Shown here: positions 7,997 to 16,072 of the stretch, piece by piece
Numbering within the stretch: the stretch's first letter is position 1
Layout of the letters: each line of letters opens with the position of its first letter
Origin: Gemella sanguinis ATCC 700632
GTDB taxonomy: Bacteria > Bacillota > Bacilli > Staphylococcales > Gemellaceae
Direction: 5' to 3'
Assembly: GCF_000701685.1 (NCBI RefSeq)
Contig: NZ_JNJO01000012.1
Location: 1-45,706 of the forward strand
DNA length: 45,706 nucleotides
Position numbers and translations under genes: made by a program
The notes under the pieces: model-generated
What the model was told of the DNA's origin: nothing
Database searches by the model: none
Seen by the model: only the letters and a program-made list of their open reading frames with translations

Positions 7997-8305
7997 ATGT
8001 CAAAATTACAAATTTTAATTTTTTCAGGGATTTCTATATTATTGATAGTTATAGGAAGAACTATGGAAAATAATTATTCGTTAAAATCAGGAGTAGCTAT
8101 ATTAGCTATAATGTCATTTATCACAGGATATAATATGGTAATTCAAAATCGAATAGATTTATTTGCGGGTTCAGGTTTAAAAAAAGAAGATTTGGATAAT
8201 TTATCGGAAGAAGTAAAAATTAAATATAGACCTGTAACCTTAAGTTGTGGATTATTCTCATTTGTTGTTGGAATATATTTAATATATACTATTTTTAATA
8301 AATAA
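7997..8305 (+). CDS. Small membrane protein, paralogue of the next gene
   Basis: ATG 7997 has an ideal ribosome site (AAGGAGG), whereas the longer frame from 7958 has none, so the product is taken as 102 residues. It has about three hydrophobic segments (residues about 5-22, 30-48 and 82-100) and a polar stretch GLKKEDLDNLSEEVKIKYRP before the last one. The next gene has the same layout (GSKITSKDLKKLPLETQKKYR), so the two are diverged tandem duplicates. The family is not recognised and no function is assigned. Confidence 0.75.
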   Translation: MSKLQILIFSGISILLIVIGRTMENNYSLKSGVAILAIMSFITGYNMVIQNRIDLFAGSGLKKEDLDNLSEEVKIKYRPVTLSCGLFSFVVGIYLIYTIFNK

Positions 8306-8390
8306 TTAGGGATAAGGGTTGAGAGAAAACTATAAAATTAGGATATTTTGACCTCTATATCAAATATATCGCTTTATAAGGAGAATAAAT

Positions 8391-8696
8391 ATGCTAAAAA
8401 AAACAATATTATTATCTTTGTTAACGGTAGGTGTAGGTTTAATAATAATATCGAATAATAAAGGAGTAATGAAAAGTGGAGGAATAATAGTAACCGTGGG
8501 TATGTTGTATGGATCTTTTGAATTACTATTTAGGAATAGTGTAGAATTACTTTCTGGATCTAAAATTACTAGCAAAGACTTAAAAAAACTACCTTTAGAA
8601 ACGCAAAAAAAATATAGAAAAGCAACAATATTAGTTGGTATTCTGTGTTTATTAGGGAGTATATTAAATATGTATGCTGTGCTTTATAGGTTATAG
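8391..8696 (+). CDS. Small membrane protein, paralogue of the preceding gene
   Basis: This 101-residue protein starts at ATG 8391 behind AAGGAG. It has hydrophobic segments at about 5-22, 28-45 and 80-98, with the conserved polar patch D-L-x-x-L-(P/S)-x-E-x-(Q/K)-x-K-Y-R before the last. The similarity to the gene at 7997 extends over the whole length. It ends 10 bp before direct-repeat copy B, whose first element is its terminator. Confidence 0.75.
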   Translation: MLKKTILLSLLTVGVGLIIISNNKGVMKSGGIIVTVGMLYGSFELLFRNSVELLSGSKITSKDLKKLPLETQKKYRKATILVGILCLLGSILNMYAVLYRL

Positions 8697-8706
8697 TGAC
8701 ATAGAT

Positions 8707-8861
8707 AAAAAAATGAGTAAGGTATATTTGCCCTACTCATTTTCTTTAACTTAAAAAAGACATTTAGAAGTAATTAAGTAATATATAACATAAATTTATG
8801 ACCTTATTAATTAATTACCTATAAAATGGAGAAAGACCCGCAAAGTAGCGAGCCTATATTA
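8707..8861 (+). repeat. Direct repeat copy B (right of the small-protein cargo, in the mnmE leader)
   Basis: Second copy of the unit at 7434-7584. Its terminator loop differs (GGTATATTTGCCC instead of GGCGTTAGCCC), but the rest, including GACCCGCAAAGTAGCGAG, is nearly identical. It doubles as terminator for the cargo and lies upstream of the mnmE promoter region. Confidence 0.93.
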
Positions 8862-9031
8862 TGAAAAAAATATTATTAACTGATTACTATTATATATAAC
8901 TTACTTAAAGGGAACTTAAAATGCTACTTAAAATTTCAAAAAAAGATAATAAGTTTCAAATATATAATATAATAGTGTATAATTAATAAGGTATTTAGAA
9001 AGATAAAAAATTAGAAAGAAGGAGTACAGTA

Positions 9032-10414
9032 ATGAGTGAAACGATTTGCGCTATATCTACTGCCTTAGGAGAAGGTGCTATTGGTATAGTAAGACTTAGT
9101 GGTGATGAAGCTTTTAGTATAGCGGATAAAATAGTAAGATTACCTAAAGGTAAAACTGTAGAAAGCTTACCTACCCACACTATTAACTATGGAAATGTTA
9201 TTGATCCAGCAACAAATGAAAAAATAGAAGAAATAATGCTTGTTAAAATGGTAGGTCCACGTACATATACTACAGAAGATGTTGTAGAAATAAATTGTCA
9301 CGGTGGAATAATTACTATTCAAAAAGTATTAGCCTTATGCTTAGAACATGGAGCAAGAATGGCAGAGCCTGGTGAATTTACAAAACGTGCCTTTTTAAAT
9401 GGACGTATAGACTTAACACAAGCAGAAGCTGTTATCGACTTTATTAAGAGTAAAACAGACGAAGCTAGTCAAATAGCTAACAATCAAATGCAAGGCCGCC
9501 TATCTACCCTTATAAAACGACTAAGAGCAGAAATTTTAGATATATTAACGGTAGTAGAAGTTAATATAGATTATCCAGAATATGATGACCTTGAAATAGA
9601 GACAACAAAAACTATTTTAGAAAAATCAACAAGTATAAAACGTAGTTTAGAAGAATTATTAGAAACTTCTAAACAAGGTAAAATAATAAAAGAAGGTATA
9701 AACACAGCTATTATAGGACGTCCTAATGTAGGTAAAAGTTCATTATTAAATAACCTATTACAAGAAAATAAAGCTATTGTAACTGATATAGCTGGAACTA
9801 CGCGTGACGTACTAGAAGAGTATGTAAATATTAAAGGAGTACCTATAAAATTAATAGATACAGCGGGTATTCGTGAAACAGATGATATAGTAGAACAAAT
9901 AGGAGTTCAACGTAGTAAAGAAGCATTAGAAAAAGCGGATTTAGTATTATTCTTACTTAATAGTAGTGAAGAACTAACAGAAGATGACAGAGAATTATTA
10001 AAACTAACTGAAGGAAAAACTACTATAGTAATACTAAATAAATTAGATTTAGAAACAAAAATAGATTTAGAAGAAGTAGAAAAATTAGCACATAATCACC
10101 CTATTATCAAAACTTCTATGACTACTTATAAAGGTATAGATGAATTAGAAAAAAATATTAGAGATTTATTCTTTGGAGGAGCAGCAAGACCAAAAGATGC
10201 TACTTACCTATCTAATACACGTCAAATTAATTTAATTCAAAGAGCCCTATCAAGTCTAAATGAAGCAATAGGAGCTGCAGAATTAGGATTAGAAGTAGAT
10301 ATGGTGCTTATAGATTACACAAATGCTTTTAATTTATTAGGAGAAGTAATTGGAGAAAACTCAGGAGATGAGTTAATTAATGAATTATTTAGTAGATTCT
10401 GTTTAGGAAAATAA
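9032..10414 (+). CDS. mnmE: tRNA-modifying GTPase MnmE
   Basis: This 460-residue protein is full length. The N-terminal folate-binding domain starts [20 protein letters not shown]. The embedded G domain shows GRPNVGKS (229-236), GTTRD (255-259), DTAG (276-279) and an NKLD motif. The C-terminal FCLGK carries the cysteine of the usual CIGK end. With MnmG it modifies the wobble uridine of several tRNAs. ATG 9032 follows GAAGGAG. mnmG is not adjacent here. A parS-like site follows directly after the stop. Confidence 0.97.
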   Translation: MSETICAISTALGEGAIGIVRLSGDEAFSIADKIVRLPKGKTVESLPTHTINYGNVIDPATNEKIEEIMLVKMVGPRTYTTEDVVEINCHGGIITIQKVLALCLEHGARMAEPGEFTKRAFLNGRIDLTQAEAVIDFIKSKTDEASQIANNQMQGRLSTLIKRLRAEILDILTVVEVNIDYPEYDDLEIETTKTILEKSTSIKRSLEELLETSKQGKIIKEGINTAIIGRPNVGKSSLLNNLLQENKAIVTDIAGTTRDVLEEYVNIKGVPIKLIDTAGIRETDDIVEQIGVQRSKEALEKADLVLFLLNSSEELTEDDRELLKLTEGKTTIVILNKLDLETKIDLEEVEKLAHNHPIIKTSMTTYKGIDELEKNIRDLFFGGAARPKDATYLSNTRQINLIQRALSSLNEAIGAAELGLEVDMVLIDYTNAFNLLGEVIGENSGDELINELFSRFCLGK

Positions 10415-10416
10415 AA

Positions 10417-10432
10417 TGTTTCGCGTGAAACA
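10417..10432. promoter_or_regulatory. parS: parS-like site 1
   Basis: TGTTTCGCGTGAAACA, a perfect palindrome, differs at one central position from the Firmicute parS consensus TGTTNCACGTGAAACA. It lies between mnmE and exoA. Confidence 0.85.
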
Positions 10433-10460
10433 AAAGTAAAATATATAGGAGAATTAAATA

Positions 10461-11225
10461 ATGAAATGTATAAGTTTTAATGTAAATGGTCTACGTGCTA
10501 TAGTAGGAAAAAACTTTGAAGAAGATTTTAAAAAATTAGATGCAGATTTTTTCTGTTTGCAAGAAACTAAAATGCAAGAAGGTCAATTAGATTTACAATT
10601 TGAAGGTTATTATAGCTATTTTAACTATGCAGAACGTAAAGGTTATTCAGGAACAGCAATATATACAAAACACAAACCTTTAAATGTAACATATGGAATT
10701 GGAATAGAAGAACATGATAAAGAAGGTCGTGTAATAACATTAGAATATGATAATTTCTTCTTTATCACAGTTTATACACCTAACTCAGGAAGTGAATTAA
10801 AGAGATTAGAATATAGAATGAGTTGGGAAGATGATTTTAAAGATTATTTATTAACACTAAATAAAGATAAAGGTGTTATTGTTTGTGGAGATTTAAATGT
10901 TGCTCACACAGAAATAGATTTAAAAAATCCAAAAACTAATGTAAAAAATGCTGGATTCACACCAGAAGAAAGAGAAAAATTTACAAAGTTATTAGATGCA
11001 GGTTTTATCGATACATTTAGATATTTCAATCCAGACTTAACAGGTGCTTATTCATGGTGGAGCTATAGATTTAATGCTCGTAAAAATAATTCAGGGTGGA
11101 GAATTGATTACTTTTTAGTAAGTAAGGACTTGAAAAAATACTTAGTTAGTGCTAAAATACATAATGATATTTTTGGTAGTGATCATTGTCCAGTAGAACT
11201 TGTATTAGATGAAACTTTGATGTAA
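10461..11225 (+). CDS. exoA: Exodeoxyribonuclease III (AP endonuclease)
   Basis: This 254-residue protein belongs to the exonuclease III/APE1 family. It has the conserved N-terminal SFNVNGLRA, the metal-ligand motif CLQETKMQ, CGDLNVAH and the C-terminal active-site SDHCPVEL. It cuts DNA backbone at abasic sites in base-excision repair. It stands alone, with ATG 10461 behind AGGAG, and ends in a strong hairpin. Confidence 0.95.
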   Translation: MKCISFNVNGLRAIVGKNFEEDFKKLDADFFCLQETKMQEGQLDLQFEGYYSYFNYAERKGYSGTAIYTKHKPLNVTYGIGIEEHDKEGRVITLEYDNFFFITVYTPNSGSELKRLEYRMSWEDDFKDYLLTLNKDKGVIVCGDLNVAHTEIDLKNPKTNVKNAGFTPEEREKFTKLLDAGFIDTFRYFNPDLTGAYSWWSYRFNARKNNSGWRIDYFLVSKDLKKYLVSAKIHNDIFGSDHCPVELVLDETLM

Positions 11226-11230
11226 AGTAG

Positions 11231-11275
11231 AATATAATTCGGAGAGAACAAATATAGGTCTCTCCGAATTATATT
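11231..11275 (+). terminator. Perfect 17-bp hairpin after exoA
   Basis: AATATAATTCGGAGAGA and its exact complement enclose an 11-base loop. There is no long T run after it, so it is a terminator-like or transcript-stabilising hairpin. Confidence 0.75.
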
Positions 11276-11338
11276 ATGAAAGTAAGATGATTATTATTAA
11301 AAATAGTTTCAAAATTACCCAAAAAGGTAGGTAATATA

Positions 11339-11851
11339 ATGTTAAGAAAAGCAAATAGTACAGAAATAGAAGAAATAATGTCAGTAATAGAGGATGGTAA
11401 AGAGTTTTTAAAACAACAAGGTATAAATCAATGGCAACACGGTTCACCAGGGTGTAGTGATGTAGAAAATGATATAAAACAAGAAACATCATATGTTTAT
11501 GAGTTAGATGGTGAAATAGTCGGAACAGCTATGTTAAATACTTATGACGCTGATTATGAGAAATACCCTACTCTTTGGACAAAATGTAATAAATACCTAG
11601 TTATCCATCGTTTATCTATAAAAAAAGAATATCGTTCACAAGGTATAGGACATAAATTTATGAATGATATTATTTTATTTGCTAAAGAAAATAGTGTAGA
11701 ATACATAAGAATAGATACTCATAAAGACAATGTAATAATAAGAAAATATTTAAGTAAAAACAACTTTAAAGAGCTAGATGAAATAAAATTATCAATGAAA
11801 AATAGTTTAGATGATAAAGAAAGAATAGCTTATGAGTTAAAAATAGAATAA
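11339..11851 (+). CDS. GNAT-family N-acetyltransferase
   Basis: This 170-residue protein has the acetyl-CoA-binding pattern RLSIKKEYRSQGIGHKFMNDI (R-x-x-G-x-G/A loop as RSQGIG) at about residues 89-109, and GNAT strands before and after it (VGTAMLNTY; VEYIRIDTHKDN). The acceptor is unknown. It starts at ATG 11339 behind AGGTAGG. Confidence 0.85.
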   Translation: MLRKANSTEIEEIMSVIEDGKEFLKQQGINQWQHGSPGCSDVENDIKQETSYVYELDGEIVGTAMLNTYDADYEKYPTLWTKCNKYLVIHRLSIKKEYRSQGIGHKFMNDIILFAKENSVEYIRIDTHKDNVIIRKYLSKNNFKELDEIKLSMKNSLDDKERIAYELKIE

Positions 11852-11857
11852 TATAAA

Positions 11858-11873
11858 TGTTTCACGTAAAACA
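11858..11873. promoter_or_regulatory. parS: parS-like site 2
   Basis: TGTTTCACGTAAAACA, one mismatch (in the right arm) to the consensus TGTTTCACGTGAAACA. It lies immediately before the ribosome site of the DUF3290 gene. Confidence 0.8.
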
Positions 11874-11888
11874 AAAGGAGTGATAGGT

Positions 11889-12341
11889 TTGAAATTTTAC
11901 TCTTATGAATATTTATTAAATAAAATAGATCAGAGTAATACTATAACATATATAATAGGAGGCTGCTTACTATTAATAATAATAGGATCACTATTTAAGT
12001 ATTATAAAAATAGACAAGATAGTAAGTATAGAGAATTAGCTATCATAATGGTAGTAGGCATCTTTTTATTAATTGGGATACAAATAAGTGATTATCAAAG
12101 TAATAGTATATCAGCTAATCAGTATAAGAGTTCTGTTAAATTTATTGAGGAAGTTTCAGAAAAATTAAATATTGACAAAACACATATTTATATAAATAGT
12201 GAAGTATCTATAGAAAATTCATTTTTAAAAATAGATGACAACTACTATAGAGTTATAAGTAGCGAGAAAAAGGATGATTATTTACTAGAGAAAATAGAAT
12301 TGGTAGAACCAATTGTTGAAAAAGTAGAGGTGAAAAAATAA
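11889..12341 (+). CDS. DUF3290 membrane protein
   Basis: The start is taken as TTG 11889, which has AAAGGAG at a proper distance; the upstream GTG at 11880 would overlap that ribosome site. The 150-residue product begins MKFYSYEYLL, the usual opening of DUF3290 proteins. It has two membrane segments (about 18-37 and 48-66) and a C-terminal soluble domain. Its stop overlaps the start of the next gene (TAATG), the usual DUF3290-DUF421 pairing. The biochemical role is unknown. Confidence 0.8.
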   Translation: MKFYSYEYLLNKIDQSNTITYIIGGCLLLIIIGSLFKYYKNRQDSKYRELAIIMVVGIFLLIGIQISDYQSNSISANQYKSSVKFIEEVSEKLNIDKTHIYINSEVSIENSFLKIDDNYYRVISSEKKDDYLLEKIELVEPIVEKVEVKK

Positions 12342-12973
12342 TGCAACTTTCATATATAGAAATAGCGGTAAAACTAGCTTTAGGTTTATTATCGCTTGTA
12401 ATAGTAATTAATATATCAGGAAAAGGAAACTTAGCCCCTACTTCAGCAAGTGATCAGGTTCAAAACTATGTACTCGGGGGAATAATAGGAGGAGTAATAT
12501 ATAGTCCATCAATATCTATTTTACAATATTTAAATATATTATTAATATGGATAATTTTGGTATTAGGTATGAAGTGGTTAAAAACAAATAACTCATACTT
12601 TAAAAAAATGATAGATGGACAACCTACAACAATAATAAAAAAAGGAAAAATAGATATAGAAGCAACAAGAAAAGCAGGTTTAACAGCGCAAGATGTTGCA
12701 TTTAAATTAAGAACACAAGGTGTCTATAGTATTCAAAAAGTAAAAAGAGCAGTTTTAGAACAAAATGGACAACTAATTATAATACAACAAGGTGAGGAAA
12801 ATCCTAAATATCCGGTAATTACTGATGGAACTATCCAACATAGCACGCTAGAATCAATAGATAAAACAGAAGAATGGTTATTGGAAGAATTGAAAGATAT
12901 GGGGTATAAAAATGAAAGTGATATCTTTATAGCTGAATATGATAAAGGTCAATTACATATAGTAGAATATTAA
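12341..12973 (+). CDS. DUF421/YetF-type membrane protein
   Basis: This 210-residue protein has two to three N-terminal hydrophobic segments with GKGNLAPTSASDQVQNYVLGG, typical of DUF421 (YetF/YcaP). A soluble domain follows with GQPTTIIKKGKID, AGLTAQDVAFKLRTQGVYSI and a C-terminal YDKGQLHIVEY. It overlaps the preceding DUF3290 gene by one base, so the two are translated together and probably form one membrane complex. YetF-like proteins in spore formers affect envelope and germination, but no role is assigned here. Confidence 0.85.
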   Translation: MQLSYIEIAVKLALGLLSLVIVINISGKGNLAPTSASDQVQNYVLGGIIGGVIYSPSISILQYLNILLIWIILVLGMKWLKTNNSYFKKMIDGQPTTIIKKGKIDIEATRKAGLTAQDVAFKLRTQGVYSIQKVKRAVLEQNGQLIIIQQGEENPKYPVITDGTIQHSTLESIDKTEEWLLEELKDMGYKNESDIFIAEYDKGQLHIVEY

Positions 12974-12997
12974 TTAAATAAAGATAAAAACAAATAA

Positions 12998-13037
12998 AAA
13001 CATAAAATTTATCAATATAATAAATTTTATGTTTTTT
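12998..13037. terminator. Bidirectional terminator between converging genes
   Basis: AAACATAAAATTTAT and ATAAATTTTATGTTT arms have A and T runs on both sides. They end the DUF421 operon and the converging acetyltransferase gene. Confidence 0.85.
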
Positions 13038-13051
13038 TGTTTTATAAAATA

Positions 13052-13333
13052 CTATTTATCTACGTTAATAAAATCGTAAGAAGAATCTTCTTCAAACTTT
13101 TTAACTACATACGAACAACTAGCTTTAATCTTTTTATTTTGTTGTTTCATATCTTCAACAAGAGCGTTTAGAAGCTTTCCAGCAACACCTTGCCCTCTTA
13201 ATGAAGAATCAACAAATGTGTGGTCTGCAACAACTACATTAGGATCAGAAGTATTAGCATAAGTAATTTCGGCTATTAATTTGCCATTTTCATCGTGTTT
13301 AACGAAACCATTATTAGTTTTTTCGAATTTCAT
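13052..13333 (-). CDS. Small YjdJ-type GNAT acetyltransferase
   Basis: This 93-residue protein of the short GNAT class (NATD1/YjdJ type) has EITYANTSDPNVVVADHTFVD, then the CoA loop LRGQGVAGKLLNALV and a C-terminal KKIKASCSYVVKKFE. In this class the last Cys-Ser-Tyr strand is conserved. The substrate is unknown. The ribosome site GGGAGG lies before ATG 13333. Confidence 0.85.
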   Translation of the reverse strand: MKFEKTNNGFVKHDENGKLIAEITYANTSDPNVVVADHTFVDSSLRGQGVAGKLLNALVEDMKQQNKKIKASCSYVVKKFEEDSSYDFINVDK

Positions 13334-13591
13334 AGTAAACCTCCCTAGCTAAATATAATATTAGCTATAATTATTTATTGTACATCTTCATTATAGCATA
13401 TTTAAAATAGTAATACGAATGTTAAAAATAATAAAAATATAAAAAATAAAAAGAGTAATAATTTTATATTAATGATATTAAGTATTTTATTGTTAAAATT
13501 TTAAAAATTATAATATATAAAATTTAAATATTTTTTTTTGAGAAACATTTTATAGAAGAAAAAAATAAGAGAAAAAATTTATAAAAAAGTG

Positions 13592-13620
13592 TTGACAAAT
13601 AAAAAAAACAGGTGTACAAT
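13592..13620 (+). promoter_or_regulatory. Sigma-A promoter of the metY T-box transcript
   Basis: TTGACA at 13592-13597, a 17-base spacer and TACAAT at 13615-13620. It follows roughly 200 bp of gene-free A/T-rich sequence (13340-13590). Confidence 0.85.
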
Positions 13621-13624
13621 GAGT

Positions 13625-13905
13625 ACAAACTTAATAAAAAACGTTGAAAAGATAAGTAGATTAGTACGTAGCTAAAACAGAGAGTTGCTGGGTGGTGCGA
13701 AGTAACAAAGTGAAGATTAATTGAAAATGGTCTTAGAGTTTTGTTTATCTAATAGGTAAACACGTGAGTTGCACGATATAGCACGCAGTATAATTTTGTA
13801 CTGGCTAAGGTACTAGCTGTAAAGTTAGTATAAAGTAGAGTGGTAACGCGAATATTAACATACTCGCCTCTATTGCAAACGCAATAGGGGTGAGTTTTTT
13901 TATTT
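13625..13905 (+). ncRNA. T-box riboswitch (probably tRNA-Met) upstream of metY
   Basis: The leader carries a stem I region with an AGAGAG-TTGCTGGGTGGTGC core and the T-box AGAGTGGTAACGCG at 13837-13850. A terminator follows: ACTCGCCTCTATTGC (13862-13876), loop AAAC and GCAATAGGGGTGAGT (13881-13895), then a T run. The likely specifier is ATG at 13727-13729 in TTGAAAATGG, which would read methionine and fits the downstream gene. The principle is that uncharged tRNA pairs with the leader and prevents termination. The specifier is inferred by position, not by a folded model. Confidence 0.88.
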
Positions 13906-13961
13906 ATTACACTCCCCTAATCTATTATCAATAAAACAAACGAGAAAAGAGGAAACACAAT

Positions 13962-15239
13962 ATGACAAGAAAATTTAGTTTTGAAACATTACAATTACAC
14001 GCAGGACAAACTGTTGGAGATACTAAATCTCGTGCAGTACCAATTTATCAAACAACATCTTTTGTATTTGATGATACTGAAGAAGCTGCTGATTTATTCG
14101 CTTTAAGAAAAGCGGGGAATATTTATACTCGTATAACTAACCCTACTACTTCTGTATTTGAAGAACGTATTAACGCTTTAGAAGGTGGTGTTGGTGCACT
14201 AGCTGTTGCATCAGGAATGGCAGCAATCACTTATGTATTTCTAACTTTAGCTCATGCTGGAGATCATATCGTATCATCTAAAACGGTATATGGTGGAACA
14301 TATAACCTATTCAAATTAACATTACCACGTTATGGTATTAATACAACATTCGTTGATCCAGATAACTTTGAAGAAGTAGAAGCAGCAATCAATGAGAATA
14401 CAAAAGCTCTATTTGTAGAAACATTAGGAAATCCATTAGCTAACGTTGCTGATTTAGAAAAATGGGCAGAAATTGCACACAAACATAAAATTCCATTAGT
14501 AGTAGATAATACATTCGCTACACCATACTTAATTAATGCATTTAGCCACGGTGTTGATATTATCGTTCACTCTGCAACTAAATTTATCGGAGGACATGGT
14601 ACTTCAATCGCTGGTGTGATTGTAGACAGTGGTAAATTTGATTGGGAAGGTAGTGGTAAATTCCCACAATTAGTAGAAGAAGATCCAAGTTACCACAACT
14701 TAAGTTATACACGTGATGTAGGACCAGCTGCATTTATTACTAATGTAAGAACACAGTTATTACGTGATACAGGTGCTGCTTTATCACCATTTAATGCATT
14801 CTTATTATTACAAGGATTAGAAACACTATCTCTACGTGTAGAACGTCACATAGAAAATACTAAAAAAGTAATAGACTTCTTAGTAAATCATCCAAAAGTA
14901 GAAAGTGTGAACTACCCTGGTTTAGAAAATAGTAAATATTATGAACTAGCTAAAAAATACTTACCAAAAGGTACTGGTTCTATATTCTCATTTGATGTAG
15001 TTGGTGGAGAAGAAGCTGCAAGAAAAGTAATAGATAGTTTAGAAATATTCTCTAACCTTGCAAACGTAGCTGACGCTAAGAGTTTAGTAGTGCACCCAGC
15101 TTCAACAACTCATGGGCAATTAAGTCCAGAGGAGTTAGCTTATACAGGTATTACTCCATCACAAATCCGTTTATCAATCGGATTAGAAAATGCTGATGAC
15201 TTAATTGAAGACTTAAGATTAGCGTTAGAAAATATTTAA
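13962..15239 (+). CDS. metY: O-acetylhomoserine sulfhydrylase (MetY), PLP enzyme
   Basis: This 425-residue protein is of the Cys/Met-metabolism PLP family and of the longer MetY type: FETLQLHAGQ start, YTRITNPTTSVFEERI, SGMAAI, VDNTFATPYL and the PLP lysine K207 in SATKFIGGHG. It makes homocysteine from O-acetylhomoserine and sulfide. Control by a probable Met T-box supports methionine synthesis rather than cysteine breakdown. ATG 13962 follows AGAGGA. Other members of the family (MetB, CGS) are shorter, about 380 residues. Confidence 0.93.
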   Translation: MTRKFSFETLQLHAGQTVGDTKSRAVPIYQTTSFVFDDTEEAADLFALRKAGNIYTRITNPTTSVFEERINALEGGVGALAVASGMAAITYVFLTLAHAGDHIVSSKTVYGGTYNLFKLTLPRYGINTTFVDPDNFEEVEAAINENTKALFVETLGNPLANVADLEKWAEIAHKHKIPLVVDNTFATPYLINAFSHGVDIIVHSATKFIGGHGTSIAGVIVDSGKFDWEGSGKFPQLVEEDPSYHNLSYTRDVGPAAFITNVRTQLLRDTGAALSPFNAFLLLQGLETLSLRVERHIENTKKVIDFLVNHPKVESVNYPGLENSKYYELAKKYLPKGTGSIFSFDVVGGEEAARKVIDSLEIFSNLANVADAKSLVVHPASTTHGQLSPEELAYTGITPSQIRLSIGLENADDLIEDLRLALENI

Positions 15240-15256
15240 TATAGAACAAACAAAAA

Positions 15257-15272
15257 TGTTTTACGTGAAACA
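15257..15272. promoter_or_regulatory. parS: parS-like site 3
   Basis: TGTTTTACGTGAAACA, one mismatch to TGTTTCACGTGAAACA; the mismatch falls at the N-adjacent C. It lies 17 bp after the metY stop. Confidence 0.8.
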
Positions 15273-15330
15273 TTTATAAGATTACTAAATACCAAATAAC
15301 CTTAAAAAAATATATATTTATAGAATATGT

Positions 15331-15415
15331 GCGGGGTTAAGACTCGACTTCTGATAATTTAATAACCGTTTATTTTTGTATTGTATATTTATAATAAACA
15401 CGTCTTAACCCTCGC
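15331..15415 (+). other. Hairpin-forming gene-free segment after metY
   Basis: GCGGGGTTAAGAC (15331-15343) pairs with GTCTTAACCCTCGC (15402-15415) apart from one bulge. The enclosed 58 bases contain a further CGTTTATT/AATAAACACG pairing. No ORF is present. It could be a structured small RNA or part of the metY 3' region. Confidence 0.55.
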
Positions 15416-15430
15416 GAGTTTTCTCTTTTT

Positions 15431-15503
15431 GGAAGGTGATTAACAAAAGATAAATAATGATAAAAACAGTATCGACATTTATCTTTATAGTTAATCACCT
15501 TCT
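15431..15503 (+). other. Second long hairpin after metY
   Basis: GAAGGTGATTAAC plus AAAGATAAAT (15432-15455) pair with ATTTATCTTT plus GTTAATCACCTTC (15477-15502), interrupted only by a small internal loop. This gives a 23-bp stem followed by TTTTATATT. It may be the distal terminator for metY or the 3' end of an RNA. Confidence 0.6.
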
Positions 15504-15532
15504 TTTATATTCAGTTATAAAAAAGAGGGTAT

Positions 15533-15572
15533 ATAAAAAAAGTCTTTTTAGGGGAATATCCTAAAAAGACCT
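15533..15572 (-). terminator. Terminator of fabZ
   Basis: Arms AGTCTTTTTAGG and CCTAAAAAGACCT, with a T run on the reverse strand. Confidence 0.8.
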
Positions 15573-15610
15573 ATATAAAGGATAATAATTAAGTTAATAG
15601 GGTGAAAAAA

Positions 15611-16072
15611 CTAGCTTTTAGCTATTAACATATCACCTGAGGCAACTTCTTTACCATTTTCATCTTGAATCACAGCATTTACTCTTATAAGACTACGTAA
15701 ACTAGACTGTAGTTCACATATAATCTTTAATTGATCCCCAGCTGTTACTAATCTTTTAAATTTAAAGTTTTTAACGCTAGCTAAATAACCAACGTTATTT
15801 GTGACAGTTTCAAAGTCAGTCTGTTCATTTATTTCATCTACTCCTAAAGAGTCTAAAATACACAGTAAACCAGCAGATTGTGCTGCCATTTCAATCATTA
15901 AAACTCCTGGTACAACAGGTTTTTTAGGAAAATGCCCTTGAAAATAAGGTTCATTTATCGTTATATTTTTACGACATTCAATTGAACCAGGTTTATAACT
16001 AATTACTTTATCTACCAATAGAAAAGGGTAGGTATGAGGTAATAACTTCATTATAGTTTCAATATTAATCAT
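15611..16072 (-). CDS. fabZ: 3-hydroxyacyl-ACP dehydratase FabZ
   Basis: This 153-residue hot-dog-fold protein has the FabZ motif HTYPFLLVDKV, GHFPKKPVVPGVLMIEMAAQ (catalytic His in GHFP, Glu in the helix) and the C-terminal half typical of the family. It removes water from 3-hydroxyacyl-ACP in fatty-acid elongation. It is monocistronic here rather than in a fab operon. ATG 16072 has AAAGGAG 10 bases upstream. Confidence 0.93.
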   Translation of the reverse strand: MINIETIMKLLPHTYPFLLVDKVISYKPGSIECRKNITINEPYFQGHFPKKPVVPGVLMIEMAAQSAGLLCILDSLGVDEINEQTDFETVTNNVGYLASVKNFKFKRLVTAGDQLKIICELQSSLRSLIRVNAVIQDENGKEVASGDMLIAKS

